A stretch of DNA of 64,000 bases from Spirosoma aureum (GCF_011604685.1 NZ_CP050063.1:372001-436000), one strand, 5' to 3'. Numbered from the stretch's first letter, positions 43,601 through 52,037 are shown. Program-made: numbers and translations. Notes: generated by a model from the letters alone, not told the origin.

Positions 43601-44038
43601 CGGAAACTCGGAGAAGTTCACATCCTGTGCTGTCGGGCCAGAGTCGAGTTTTTGCGGGAGATCAGGTTTCGCTTTGTCGATGGCATCACGAACACGCTGT
43701 AGGGCTTCGGCGGTTTGCACATCCGGATTGAATTCAACCAGTATGACCGATACGTCCTGCAAGGCATTCGATTTGATCCGCTTCACGCCCGAAATGGACT
43801 TCAATTGCTTCTCTATCTGCTTGTTGATTGTATTTTCGATATCGGCAGGAGCCGTTCCTACGTACACCGTATTGATGTACACCTGCGGCACTTTGATATC
43901 CGGGAACTGCTCCTTCGGCAGATTATTATACACAAACAACCCACCGAGTGTAATCAGGAAGGTGAAAATGTAAATCGCCGTTCGGTTCTCCACGCACCAG
44001 TTGGTGAATCCGAGGGTTTTATAATGTTCAAATTTCAT
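40604..44038 (-). CDS. RND efflux transporter permease (AcrB/HAE1 type)
   Basis: A 1144-residue inner-membrane proton-driven exporter with the RND layout: a helix, a large periplasmic porter domain, six helices, a second porter domain and five helices. The proton-relay Asp pair is in GLVVDDAIVVIEN near residue 415, and NTVYVGTAPADIENTINKQI is the HAE1 start of the porter domain. A stretch near residues 525-560 (a hydrophilic, Asp/Glu/Lys-rich linker plus extra helix) separates the halves. It is last in a TetR-TolC-adaptor-permease operon and probably exports drugs, detergents or metabolites. Substrates cannot be read. Confidence 0.97.
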   Translation of the reverse strand: MKFEHYKTLGFTNWCVENRTAIYIFTFLITLGGLFVYNNLPKEQFPDIKVPQVYINTVYVGTAPADIENTINKQIEKQLKSISGVKRIKSNALQDVSVILVEFNPDVQTAEALQRVRDAIDKAKPDLPQKLDSGPTAQDVNFSEFPIMNINMAGNFSLKQLKEYAEDLQDAIEAMPEIRRVDIVGALTREIQINVDLPRMQSAGLAFTDIQQAVQGENINVSGGELNVDGVRRTVRVKGEFTDVDQLQNLQIRTATGATVRLGDIAEVRDNFEEQQDFARLNNKSVITLNVIKRSGANLLSAADNIEKTIEEYRDTRFPQGLDVKVTADSSEPTRENVNDLINTVVLGFIFVVLILMFFMGVRDAVFIGLSVPLSALVAFVVMPVVGPVVGTAFTLNTIVLFAFLLGLGLVVDDAIVVIENSHRLFNENKDWNIKQAVKAAAGEVFVPVFSGTLTTIAPFFPLLFWPGIVGEFMKFLPLTLILTLFASLFVAYVINPVFAVTFMKRHEDDNHEDKQSFDEIKRPLIIMTVLAGIGYVIDRGIGNLFLLFIILYVFNHYVLTPRLILPFQERLLPGLKNGYRRLISWILTGWRPVIAILAAFSLLILTFFITGIAQPKVIFFPSGEPDYIYVYNVMPVGTDARVTDSVTRVIEKRVFKVLADNNATDVVNSVISNVGKNAGDPSNPDRSATPQKSKVTIAFKGNEERKGISTDSLLAKVRVAMKGLPGSEISVEREANGPPTGKPIAIEIAGDDFAELSALEKQVRQKISKSGIKGIDQLKSDLITNKPEIVIDIDRDKAEREGISSAQIAMAIRTALFGLEVSKFRDAKDEYPIMVRLKPDDRSQIDRLLSLNIVYRDMVTGGQLRQVPITSVANISYSTTFSQINRKNQQRIVTLSSDVVTGYNANEIVAEIQQLVNDMEVPNGYTIKMGGEQEDQQESMNFLVSAFGIAILLIYLILATQFNSVVKPLIIFTTILLSLIGVLLGFIITGKTFSVIMSGVGIIALAGIVVKNGILLIEFIEELRGRGVPLREAIIEAGGIRLTPVLLTASAAVLGLIPLAFGLTIDFVTLFRDFDPHMVIGGDSSVFWNILAWTIIYGLTFSTVLTLVIVPCMYWVNERIRMKWFGKKDPALERRKQLEEELV

Positions 44039-44117
44039 AAAAAAATGAGTTTTTAGTTTCCAGTTATATGCCCGATTATCAACCTAAAAGTTGAAAAACC
44101 GTAAACTGAAACCTCAC

Positions 44118-45248
44118 TTAGAAATTGATTGGTTGTCCGTCAACTAAATCCTGGTACCCGGCAGTAACGATCTGATCGCCTGCCTGCAATCCTTGCGTAA
44201 TCGCAATTTTGCCCCCGTATGATTCACCCGTTTTCACCGTCCGTGCTTTTGCTATTTTCTTGCCCCCTTCATTGACCGCCACATAAACCAGTTGTCCGCT
44301 TTCTGTACTTTGAATCAGATTTTGGTTAATCACAATAGCATTTCCTAAGGTTTTGTCATTGATTTTTATCTGTGCCAGCATGTTTGGCTTCAGGCTATTA
44401 TCGGATGGGAGGGGAGCTTCAATCGTGAACGTCCGGCTCAGTGGATCGACAGTTGTTGACACGAAGCTGATACGGGAATTCAACTCCCGGTTTAAATCCG
44501 GAAAACGAACCAGCACGGCATCACCTTTTCGTACGCTACCCGAATAGGTGTCCGATACTTTAGCAACCACTTTGAGTTGCGATAGATTGACGACCCGAAC
44601 TAAACCGATACCCGGTGCCGCCGACTGACCAACCTTTACACTTACCTGATCGACAACGCCCGAAATTGGGGCCGTAACCGTAGACTGACCCAATTGGGCG
44701 TTCAGCGTTGACAAACGGCGCTCCAGTGATTCCTTGTTGTTTTTAGCCTGTAAATACTGAATCTCCGTTCCGATCTGTTGTTTCCAGAGCGCAGATTGCT
44801 TTTCAAACACTGTGTTTGCCAGCGACAACTGGGTTTTCACTTCGGAGATCGACTCCCGCAAAATCTGGTCATCGACCTGAGCAATGGCTGAGCCAGCCCG
44901 AACATTATCGCCCTCTTTGACGTAAACAGCTGTAATGACCCCACCCGACTTCGGCGAAACCTGCACGTTGTTTTTTGCGTCGATCGTACCTTGCAGTTCA
45001 ACAAAGTGACGGAATGTCGTGGCCGAAACAGGAGCTACCGTGACATCTTTAACGCGGGCTTCCTCTTCCTTTTTTGGCTCGAGTTTTGCCAGATCGCCCT
45101 CCAGGGTTTTGATCTTTGTGGCCAGCTCGGTTTCCTGTTTTTTCAGTTCAGCGAGTTCATCACGCTTACCCTGCAAATCTGATTTTTTCTCCTGCGAACA
45201 AGCTATTAACAGACTTGTTGCTAAGGCAATGGCATAATATGCTTTCAT
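44118..45248 (-). CDS. RND efflux periplasmic adaptor (membrane fusion protein)
   Basis: A 376-residue lipoprotein adaptor. The signal ends at LIAC (Cys17), then a coiled coil covers residues 23-60 (KRDELAELKKQETELATKIK). The barrel-sandwich half-motifs are GGVITAVYVKEGDNVRAGSAIAQVDD (written as its parts GGVITAVYV and EGDNVRAG) and TVTAPISGVVDQVSV. Beta-barrel and membrane-proximal domains end the chain. It links the RND permease to TolC. The Lys/Glu-rich N-terminal coil before the first strand is longer than in AcrA. The gene lies 48 bases after tolC and 79 before the permease. Confidence 0.95.
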   Translation of the reverse strand: MKAYYAIALATSLLIACSQEKKSDLQGKRDELAELKKQETELATKIKTLEGDLAKLEPKKEEEARVKDVTVAPVSATTFRHFVELQGTIDAKNNVQVSPKSGGVITAVYVKEGDNVRAGSAIAQVDDQILRESISEVKTQLSLANTVFEKQSALWKQQIGTEIQYLQAKNNKESLERRLSTLNAQLGQSTVTAPISGVVDQVSVKVGQSAAPGIGLVRVVNLSQLKVVAKVSDTYSGSVRKGDAVLVRFPDLNRELNSRISFVSTTVDPLSRTFTIEAPLPSDNSLKPNMLAQIKINDKTLGNAIVINQNLIQSTESGQLVYVAVNEGGKKIAKARTVKTGESYGGKIAITQGLQAGDQIVTAGYQDLVDGQPINF

Positions 45249-45296
45249 TGTAGATCTATTTTTATGTCGTGTTGTGGGAGGGGTGTTATGGGGTGG

Positions 45297-46679
45297 TTAC
45301 TGGCCAGAATACAATTTACCGCTAGCCTTATCGGCATCCACTTTCGTTTGCAAAAAGTTGTATAGCGACACGAAGTAGTTATTCTGCGCCTGCCGAAACG
45401 AATTTTCAGCATCCAGCACCTCAATGTTCGAGCCAACGCCCTCCTGATATTTAATCTTGGTTACCCGCGCAACCTCTTTTGCCAGATCGACATTGCGTTT
45501 TTGTGTTCGCAACGTTTGTAAACTGTTTTTGAGCGTTACCGACGCCTGGCGAATTTGCAGATCAATTGAGTTTTTCAAAAGAATACTGCTATTCTGCGTC
45601 TTCTGCAACGTAAACCGCTTTTGCTGAGCCTGATAACGCTTTTGAAAACCATCGAAAATTGGAATCGATAAGTTGATGCCAATGGCTGATGAGTTAAACC
45701 AGGCATCGGTGAATAAATGGCTAAATTGATTCCTACCCGTATTGTAGCCATAATTGGCAAAGGCCGACAATGTTGGATAGTACCGCTTGGCTACGCTCTG
45801 AACGTCAAGATCAGCCAGTTCGATTTGCGATTGTAGTGTGGCAAACTCAATCCGTTGATTATAGTCGAATTGTTCAGTTACTGGCTGAACCGTTGTCCGT
45901 TCTACTTCGTCAAGGTCGATGTCCTTTATGTCTTCCGTTAGCGCAATGTTGTCGTTTATGCCAAGCCCCATCTGAAACTTAAGCAGATAATAACTCAGCT
46001 CGATCAGATTCTGTACATTCTGCCGCTCTGCTTTCAGGTTATTGACCTGCACTTCAAGTCGGCTCACATCGATCTTTTCGGCAAAACCCTGTTTGTTCAG
46101 GCCGAGCGTGTTCTGATAGAGTGTATCGACCCGACTGATGTTCAGATCCAGCAGTTTCAATTGCTGCTCATTGACCAGGACACTATAATAGGCTTTGGCC
46201 ACCTGCTCAGCAACGGTTACTTTCGAAGCCATAATATTTTTCTGCGCCAGCTGCCGATAGGTATCAGCCGCCCGTAGTCCTAGTCGATACGATGCATCGA
46301 ACAAGAGCTGGTTCAGATTTCCCGTTAAACTTCCCGAGTAATTAACGCCAAACTGCACTGGAACGGCAGGAGCATCTGGTGATGCCTTAGGGTCGAAAAA
46401 GACAGCGGGCAGAAACACGCGCTGAATAATCAGATTATCCATTACCTGACCGGAAGCACTCACCTGAGGAAGTGCAACACCTCTCAGTTCACGAATACGA
46501 CCTTCGGCGCTCTGAGCATCCAGCACCGAGTTTTTAACATTGATATTGTGTTCAACGGCAAACCGAATCGCTTCATTCAGCGAAAAACTCTGTCGGTCCT
46601 GAGCTAACAATAAACCCGGACTACTCAGCAGGCTGAGGAGCCAGATCATTACTGTCCGCTTGGTACTCCTTGTTATCAT
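45297..46679 (-). CDS. TolC family outer-membrane efflux protein
   Basis: A 460-residue outer-membrane channel with a signal peptide ending near GLLLAQ. Two repeated outer-membrane-efflux halves start at LNEAIRFAVEHNINVKNSVL and at the ATLQSQIELADLDVQSVAKR block. The closing coiled-coil strand is EGVGSNIEVLDAENSFRQAQ. The ATG at 46679 overlaps the tetR 3' end by 59 bases; the second Met (46649) gives a shorter overlap but loses the basic n-region. The overlap implies translational coupling to the regulator. Confidence 0.95.
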   Translation of the reverse strand: MITRSTKRTVMIWLLSLLSSPGLLLAQDRQSFSLNEAIRFAVEHNINVKNSVLDAQSAEGRIRELRGVALPQVSASGQVMDNLIIQRVFLPAVFFDPKASPDAPAVPVQFGVNYSGSLTGNLNQLLFDASYRLGLRAADTYRQLAQKNIMASKVTVAEQVAKAYYSVLVNEQQLKLLDLNISRVDTLYQNTLGLNKQGFAEKIDVSRLEVQVNNLKAERQNVQNLIELSYYLLKFQMGLGINDNIALTEDIKDIDLDEVERTTVQPVTEQFDYNQRIEFATLQSQIELADLDVQSVAKRYYPTLSAFANYGYNTGRNQFSHLFTDAWFNSSAIGINLSIPIFDGFQKRYQAQQKRFTLQKTQNSSILLKNSIDLQIRQASVTLKNSLQTLRTQKRNVDLAKEVARVTKIKYQEGVGSNIEVLDAENSFRQAQNNYFVSLYNFLQTKVDADKASGKLYSGQ

Positions 46680-47280
46680 AACTGTGGTGGTTAACGTACT
46701 GGTTGTAAATGATAAATCCTTTTTCTGTCAGCATGCCGCGCACAAAATGGTGCATCAGTTCATGTTGAATTTCCAGCATCGTATACTGGTCTGTGGGGAA
46801 GATTTCATTGTTGAATGCTAGTTCAATTTGTTCGACCCGCAAACGGGCTAAAAGAGTTGGATTAATGTCTGACCGATACAATCCCTGAGAAATACCTTTT
46901 TGTATATTTTCAAGAATAGAATGCATAATATGTTGTTCTTTATACTGCCGGAACAACGCAAATGCCTGTGGATAGTGACGTTTAATATCAATCAATAAAT
47001 TGGGACTGACCTGATCGGCATGTTTCTGCATCATTGTCAATACATGCAGAATTTCCTCTACTGGATTGTCTGTCTTAATGGTCATGCATTCCATTTCCGA
47101 TTGATTCTTAACCATCTTGTCGCGCATAACCTGATAAAGAATCTGTTCCTTATCAGCGAAATGCTGATAGATGGTTTTCTTTGAAATGCCGAGTTGCCTG
47201 GCTATATCTTCCATCGTTACGGATCGAACTCCATACTTCCAAAACAATCGCTCAGTCTCCGCCAGAATTCGTTCTTTCAT
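46621..47280 (-). CDS. TetR/AcrR family repressor of the efflux operon
   Basis: A 219-residue regulator. The N-terminal helix-turn-helix spans about residues 18-49 (VRSVTMEDIARQLGISKKTI, then YQHFADKEQIL). The C-terminal half is helical, as expected for ligand binding and dimerisation. It is first in the operon and overlaps the tolC start, so it most likely represses its own operon until a transported compound binds. A palindrome with a -7 element inside it lies 35-62 bases upstream of its ATG. Confidence 0.93.
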   Translation of the reverse strand: MKERILAETERLFWKYGVRSVTMEDIARQLGISKKTIYQHFADKEQILYQVMRDKMVKNQSEMECMTIKTDNPVEEILHVLTMMQKHADQVSPNLLIDIKRHYPQAFALFRQYKEQHIMHSILENIQKGISQGLYRSDINPTLLARLRVEQIELAFNNEIFPTDQYTMLEIQHELMHHFVRGMLTEKGFIIYNQYVNHHSYDNKEYQADSNDLAPQPAE

Positions 47281-47314
47281 TATGTGAAAATAGAACTTTT
47301 ACGGGGTGAACTTT

Positions 47315-47342
47315 GGAAACTCAAATATAGTTCGGAGTTTCC
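47315..47342 (-). promoter_or_regulatory. Candidate TetR operator over the efflux-operon promoter
   Basis: GGAAACTC (47315-47322) and GAGTTTCC (47335-47342) form a perfect inverted repeat with a 12-base spacer. The minus-strand TATATTTG (47329-47322), a TAnnTTTG -7 element, lies across the left arm and spacer. A repressor here would block the promoter. No -33 TTTG is visible at normal spacing. Confidence 0.55.
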
Positions 47343-47490
47343 GGCTTATTTTTGGTTATATGACGAACGGCCCAAATACCGGAGTGAACCGCCGAAAAAG
47401 ACCGATGAACTTGCGGCTCTTCAGGCCCTATTCCGGGGATAGAAAGATTAGATAAAAGAAACTGGACGAGTTGCTTATATAGAAAAAATA

Positions 47491-48591
47491 CTATTCGCCA
47501 ATCTGAAAAAAACGCACATCGGCTTTCACATTAGTAAGTAATTCACGCGTACGCTCCGGGCGGGCGTCGGTGATAAATAGCTGGCCGAACGCCCCTTCAT
47601 CCATCTGCTGGATGAGTTTGCCGATGCGTCGGTCATCAAGTTTGTCGAAAATATCATCCAGTAGCAAAATTGGCTTAACGCCCTTCTCAGCCTGCAATTG
47701 ATCAAACTGTGCCAGTTTCAGCGCAATGACGAATGTTTTCTGCTGCCCCTGAGAGCCAAATTTTTTCAAAGCAACCGGCTCGCCCGAACGATCACCGATC
47801 ATGAAAGCATAATCATCTTTATGGACACCCATTGTTGTGCGTTGCAAAACCGTATCGCGCCGGCGAAAATGGCGAAACTCATCGGCAAAGTCCGGATTGC
47901 TCACCTCCGATTCATACACGATACTGACAGTCTCCCGGTCATCGCTCAGGTACGCATAGTGTGCCTGAAAACTAGGCAGGAACTCTTCCACAAACTGTCG
48001 GCGACGGTCGTGTATTTTCTGTCCCAGTTCCAGCAAGGGTTCGTCGTAGGTATCCAGCAAATCATTGTCGACCTGGTTTCGTTCGGCAAAGAGTTTTAGC
48101 AGGCTGTTCCGCTGCTTAAGCACCTGCTGATAGGTCAGGTAATTACGAAGGTATTCAGCATCGAGCTGCGATAATACGCCATCGAAGAAATGACGACGGT
48201 CTTCGCTATGCTCTCGCACGAGGTCTGTATCATTCGGAGCAACCAGCACAACCGGAAAACGGCCGATGTGCTCGCTGATGCGTTCATATGGCTTTTTGTC
48301 GGCCATCAATACCTTCCGCTGCCCCCGCTGTAAACTAATGGTAATTTGTACGGTACGCTCGTGTTCTTCAAAAATACCATCTATAATAAAATAGTCGGCA
48401 TCATGCAGAATGCTCAACGCGTCCTGGCTCTGAAACGCACTTTTGCTCAATGCCAGAAAATAAACGGCATCTAATAAGTTCGTTTTACCACTACCATTTG
48501 GCCCGACAATCACGTTCACCTGTCGTCCAAACGCATACCGGCCATCTTCATAGTTCTTAAAATTGGTCAGGCTCAGCTTTTCCAGGTGCAT
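47491..48591 (-). CDS. recF: DNA replication and repair protein RecF
   Basis: A 366-residue SMC-like ATPase that helps load RecA on gapped DNA. Walker A is GPNGSGKTN (residues 30-38), the ABC signature region lies at LKKFGSQGQQKTFVIALKLA, and Walker B is PILLLDDIFDKLD. The N-terminal LTNFKNY is typical of RecF. It is not next to dnaA, dnaN or gyrB here. It may share a transcript with the tetR operon downstream, but that operon has its own candidate promoter. Confidence 0.97.
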   Translation of the reverse strand: MHLEKLSLTNFKNYEDGRYAFGRQVNVIVGPNGSGKTNLLDAVYFLALSKSAFQSQDALSILHDADYFIIDGIFEEHERTVQITISLQRGQRKVLMADKKPYERISEHIGRFPVVLVAPNDTDLVREHSEDRRHFFDGVLSQLDAEYLRNYLTYQQVLKQRNSLLKLFAERNQVDNDLLDTYDEPLLELGQKIHDRRRQFVEEFLPSFQAHYAYLSDDRETVSIVYESEVSNPDFADEFRHFRRRDTVLQRTTMGVHKDDYAFMIGDRSGEPVALKKFGSQGQQKTFVIALKLAQFDQLQAEKGVKPILLLDDIFDKLDDRRIGKLIQQMDEGAFGQLFITDARPERTRELLTNVKADVRFFQIGE

Positions 48592-48682
48592 AGGTGTATT
48601 GCATAACGCTATAATGCGTAATTTCGCAGCAGTTAATCGCTCATTCAGTTAAGTGTACTAAATGAGCAATTGATATTGGCAA

Positions 48683-48714
48683 CAAAGATACAGGCGGTTT
48701 GTTAGGTAAACAGA
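48683..48714 (-). promoter_or_regulatory. Candidate promoter of recF
   Basis: On the minus strand TATCTTTG (48690-48683) is preceded by TCTG (48714-48711) at 20 bases, the same near-consensus arrangement seen before typA. The leader to the recF ATG would be about 87 bases. Confidence 0.5.
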
Positions 48715-48766
48715 GTCTCATCAAGTTGCTAAAAGCGATTGCTGATTTATATTGAACTCATTCCTC

Positions 48767-49828
48767 ATGGCAAGCGTCAAAGAGAAATCCGAGCGGGGAA
48801 CAACCGCAAAACAGAACGGCAAAGCTCCAGCAGCTGCAAAAACACAGCACCCCAAAGAGCGCTATATGTACTGGTATGAATCCATGCAGTTACAGCGTAA
48901 ATTCGAAGAGAAAGCCGGACAGCTCTACGGACAACAGAAAATTCGGGGTTTCTGCCATCTTTACATTGGCCAGGAAGCCTGCTCATCAGGGTCCTATTCG
49001 GCCCTTACTAAAGATGACAAATGGATTACAGCCTATCGTGACCACGGTATCCCACTGGCCTTAGGTTCTGATCCAAAAGCCATCATGGCGGAGTTGTTTG
49101 CAAAACAAACCGGCTCCTCCAAAGGTAAAGGTGGCTCAATGCATATCTTCGACAAGTCGGTAAACTTTGTTGGCGGTCATGGTATCGTCGGGGCACAGAT
49201 CCCGATGGGAGCTGGAATTGCCTTCTCCGAGAAATATAATAAGACTGGTAATCTCTGCATCTGCTTCATGGGCGATGGTGCTGTTCGGCAAGGTGCCCTG
49301 CACGAAGCGTTCAATATGGCAATGCTCTGGAAACTGCCGGTTATTTTCGTTGTCGAGAACAATGGCTATGCAATGGGTACATCCGTTGCCCGTACCTCGA
49401 ACGTAACTGATTTATATACCCTTGCAGAAGCCTACGATATGCCATCTGAACCAGTCGATGCGATGAGCGTCGAAGCGGTTCACGAATCGGTTAGCCGCGC
49501 AGCTGAACGCGCTCGTGCTGGTGAAGGTCCTACATTCCTTGAGTTTCGTACGTATCGGTATCGTGGTCACTCTATGTCGGACCCACAGAAATACCGGACA
49601 AAAGATGAGCTTGAACAATACAAGCAACGTGACCCCATCGAGCATATCAAGGGTCAAATTCTAGAGCTGGGTCACGCAACAGAAGAAGATCTTGCCGCTA
49701 TTGATCAGAAGATTAAAGGTATCGTTGATGAGTCAGTTAAATTTGCTGAAGAATCACCTTATCCTTCTCCTGAAGAAGCATTTAAAGATGTGTATATGCA
49801 GCAGGATTATCCATTCCTGATGGAATAA
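48767..49828 (+). CDS. pdhA: Pyruvate dehydrogenase E1 component, alpha subunit
   Basis: A 353-residue thiamine-diphosphate subunit of the pyruvate (or branched-chain 2-oxoacid) dehydrogenase complex. The TPP motif runs GDGAVRQGALHEAFNMAMLW to VENNGYAMGT; the KGKGGSMHIF and FRTYRYRGHSMSDPQKYR segments are characteristic. The Ser residues of the phosphorylation-loop region are retained. A TTG at 48752 is in frame, but ATG 48767 is the likely start. No E1-beta gene follows; the gene ends in a terminator, so beta is encoded elsewhere. Pyruvate is favoured over branched-chain acids by similarity of motifs. Confidence 0.93.
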   Translation: MASVKEKSERGTTAKQNGKAPAAAKTQHPKERYMYWYESMQLQRKFEEKAGQLYGQQKIRGFCHLYIGQEACSSGSYSALTKDDKWITAYRDHGIPLALGSDPKAIMAELFAKQTGSSKGKGGSMHIFDKSVNFVGGHGIVGAQIPMGAGIAFSEKYNKTGNLCICFMGDGAVRQGALHEAFNMAMLWKLPVIFVVENNGYAMGTSVARTSNVTDLYTLAEAYDMPSEPVDAMSVEAVHESVSRAAERARAGEGPTFLEFRTYRYRGHSMSDPQKYRTKDELEQYKQRDPIEHIKGQILELGHATEEDLAAIDQKIKGIVDESVKFAEESPYPSPEEAFKDVYMQQDYPFLME

Positions 49829-49860
49829 TGATCGCAATGCATACCCTTACCTTTTCTCTA

Positions 49861-49890
49861 AACCCGGGACTTATCGTCTCGGGTTTTTTT
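49861..49890 (+). terminator. Terminator of pdhA
   Basis: AACCCGGGAC pairs with GTCTCGGGTT (one bulge), followed by seven T, 33 bases after the pdhA stop. Confidence 0.85.
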
Positions 49891-49989
49891 GTTGAACTCT
49901 TTGCAATATTTAATTGTATATACATTAAATGTAACGACATTAATTTTCAAAAGTAAAAATTAGTTAACCAGTTAACCACGTTCAAATTC

Positions 49990-50928
49990 ATGGAAACGCT
50001 CATAAACGGACTTCACCACGTTACAACGCTTGCAGGCGATACACAGAAAAATGTTGATTATTATACAGATATTCTGGGGCTTCGGTTGGTAAAGAAGACG
50101 GTCAACTTTGATGCTCCGGATGTGTATCATTTATATTATGGTAACGAGACTGGTTCGCCTGGAACGATACTAACCTTTTTCCCGTATGGCAATTTACCAC
50201 GCGGTCGGAAGGGAGTTGGCCAGTTGACCTACACAGCCTTTTCGGCACCAATCGCATCACTACGTTTCTGGATGGACCGGTTGCATGAACGTAACATTCC
50301 ATATGCTGGTCCGTACAAACGTTTTTCGGAAACCTATCTGCGCTTCGAAGATTTTGATGGAATGGGAATTGAACTAGTCTTTAATGACGATGATCAACGC
50401 CCTGGTTGGGACAACGGTCGAATTCCGGCTGAGTTTGCTGTGCGTGGTTTTCATACCGTCACCCTGAACGAATCAAATCCAGATCGTACCATAAAACTGC
50501 TGACCGAAAATCTACAGCATACACTGGTAGGGGAGGAGGAAGGCCGTTTCCGGTTTAAAGCTGCGAATGGCGGTTCAGGAAACTACGTAGATGTCCTGCA
50601 TTCTCCTACTGATGTGCGGTCGTTACAGGGCGCAGGTTCGGTGCACCATGTGGCTTTCTCGACCGATTCCGATGAAACGCAACTGATCCTTCAGGAGCAA
50701 TTGCTGACTGCTGGCTATCACGTCACCCCTGTGCAGGACCGTAACTATTTTAACAGCATTTACTTCCGTGAGCCAGGTGGTATTCTTTTCGAAGTAGCCA
50801 CTAACCCTCCTGGATTTGCCGTCGATGAACCCGTTTCTGAACTGGGAACAAACCTTAAATTACCCGCTCAATACGAACCTCGTCGGGCAGCGCTGGAAGC
50901 TGAATTACCGAAGATTATCGTCAAATAA
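49990..50928 (+). CDS. Ring-cleaving dioxygenase (VOC / glyoxalase fold, MhqO-like)
   Basis: A 312-residue protein of two vicinal-oxygen-chelate modules. The first begins GLHHVTTLAGDTQKNVDYYT (His9/His10 region), the second near RGFHTVTLNES. Iron ligands are supplied by the N-terminal His, the SVHHVAFSTD His and the ILFEVAT Glu. It resembles the MhqO/CatE extradiol dioxygenases of Firmicutes, which respond to hydroquinones. A carboxylesterase-like gene of MhqD type follows, matching the mhqO-mhqD pairing known from Bacillus. The aromatic substrate is inferred from family. Confidence 0.9.
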   Translation: METLINGLHHVTTLAGDTQKNVDYYTDILGLRLVKKTVNFDAPDVYHLYYGNETGSPGTILTFFPYGNLPRGRKGVGQLTYTAFSAPIASLRFWMDRLHERNIPYAGPYKRFSETYLRFEDFDGMGIELVFNDDDQRPGWDNGRIPAEFAVRGFHTVTLNESNPDRTIKLLTENLQHTLVGEEEGRFRFKAANGGSGNYVDVLHSPTDVRSLQGAGSVHHVAFSTDSDETQLILQEQLLTAGYHVTPVQDRNYFNSIYFREPGGILFEVATNPPGFAVDEPVSELGTNLKLPAQYEPRRAALEAELPKIIVK

Positions 50929-51029
50929 ATTGATGAATGCGGAGTCTAAAAGACACACGTGTTTTACACAGTAATGGCTCTGTGTCCTTTTGGCTCCGCG
51001 TTTAAAATAACCTTTGCATTTACACGGTT

Positions 51030-51659
51030 ATGATTCACAACCCGAATAACATCCGAACTGCCGGTAAGCCGCTCGAAGAAGCATCGAAAGTGATGATCAT
51101 GGTTCACGGTCGGGGCGGATCAGCGAGTGATATTCTGTCGTTATCTCAATACATTAATGATAAGGATTTCGCTTTTATCGCGCCCGAAGCTCAGGGTAAC
51201 ACCTGGTATCCTTATTCATTTTTGAGGCCAGTTCAGGAAAACGAACCCTATCTGTCATCAGGTCTCGAAGTGTTGGCTAGCCTGCGCGGTCGGTTACAGG
51301 CTGACTTTAATTTTAAGCTACCTCAGATTTACTGGCTTGGTTTTTCGCAGGGTGCCTGTCTGATGCTGGAGTTCGTAGCTCGCAACGCTACCGAGTATGG
51401 TGGTGTATTTGGTCTAAGTGGCGGACTGATCGGTCCCGATGAAACGCCACGGCAGTATGAGGGGTCTTTTGGGAATACACCGATTTTTTTAGGCTGTAGT
51501 GATCGAGATGCTCATATACCAAAAGAGCGTGTTCTGGAATCAGAGCGCGTATTTCAACAGTTGGGAGCTAGTGTTACGGCAAAATTGTATCCAAATTTTC
51601 CACACACAATTAACGAAGATGAGCTAAAGATTGTTAATTTGCTGATAGCCGACAGTTAA
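51030..51659 (+). CDS. Phospholipase/carboxylesterase family hydrolase (MhqD-like)
   Basis: A 209-residue alpha/beta hydrolase of the phospholipase/carboxylesterase family. The elbow is GFSQGA, the acid lies in SDRDAHIP, and the His is in FPHTINEDE. The oxyanion segment is MVHGRGGSASD (residues 29-39). The family hydrolyses esters of varied size. Adjacent to the ring-cleaving dioxygenase and to a muconolactone-isomerase-like gene, it may process ring-fission or quinone-derived products. That function is inferred from context only. Confidence 0.9.
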   Translation: MIHNPNNIRTAGKPLEEASKVMIMVHGRGGSASDILSLSQYINDKDFAFIAPEAQGNTWYPYSFLRPVQENEPYLSSGLEVLASLRGRLQADFNFKLPQIYWLGFSQGACLMLEFVARNATEYGGVFGLSGGLIGPDETPRQYEGSFGNTPIFLGCSDRDAHIPKERVLESERVFQQLGASVTAKLYPNFPHTINEDELKIVNLLIADS

Positions 51660-51689
51660 TCGTCCGGCCAACATTTAACAAATTTGCCT

Positions 51690-51986
51690 ATGAGCCAGTA
51701 TATGGTTGAATTTGACCTTCCGGCTGTTATGGATGATGGGTTCACAAACCGGATTCCTGCCCAACGGCTCAAAGTGGAGGAATTGATGGAAAAAGGCTTC
51801 CTGCTCTCTTATTCACTTTCAGTAGATCGCCAGAAATTATGGTGCATCTTCAAAGCCGATTCGGAGCTGGAAGTTATGGAGTCAATCTCGGAGTTTCCAC
51901 TTATAAAATATATGACGCCGATGATCACTGAATTGATGTTTCACAATATGGTGGCCGCCCGAATTCCATTGTTCTCATTGAACTAA
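51690..51986 (+). CDS. Muconolactone delta-isomerase-like protein
   Basis: A 98-residue small ferredoxin-like fold protein resembling muconolactone isomerase (MYMVEFDL-type start, here MSQYMVEFDLPAVMDDGF). It includes the QRLKVEELMEKGFLLSYSLS helix-strand unit and LWCIFKADSELEVMESISEF. ATG 51690 is preferred to an in-frame TTG at 51684. In true muconolactone isomerases this enzyme belongs to the beta-ketoadipate pathway, but other members of the fold are unrelated. With the upstream dioxygenase and hydrolase it may form an aromatic or quinone handling unit. Confidence 0.72.
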   Translation: MSQYMVEFDLPAVMDDGFTNRIPAQRLKVEELMEKGFLLSYSLSVDRQKLWCIFKADSELEVMESISEFPLIKYMTPMITELMFHNMVAARIPLFSLN

Positions 51987-51994
51987 ACGAATTG

Positions 51995-52023
51995 AAAACC
52001 CTTCCTTACGAAGGGTTTTTTCT
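51995..52023 (+). terminator. Terminator after the dioxygenase group
   Basis: AAAACCCTTC (51995-52004) is the complement of GAAGGGTTTT (52010-52019), five-base loop, T-run to about 52021. It follows the isomerase-like gene by 8 bases. Confidence 0.85.
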
Positions 52024-52037
52024 TGTCCTGTAAATTG

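Noticed and set aside
47194..47442. 82-codon plus-strand frame overlapping the tetR start
   Set aside because: It overlaps the regulator N-terminus and the candidate promoter/operator on the opposite strand. The tail has a protein-like composition, but no family match is apparent, so I do not call a gene.
50954..50966. Other CACGTG occurrences (near 25133, 34923, 50957 and 54283) as additional parS sites
   Set aside because: They lack the AAAC/GTTT flanks of the ParB consensus and several fall inside coding sequence.
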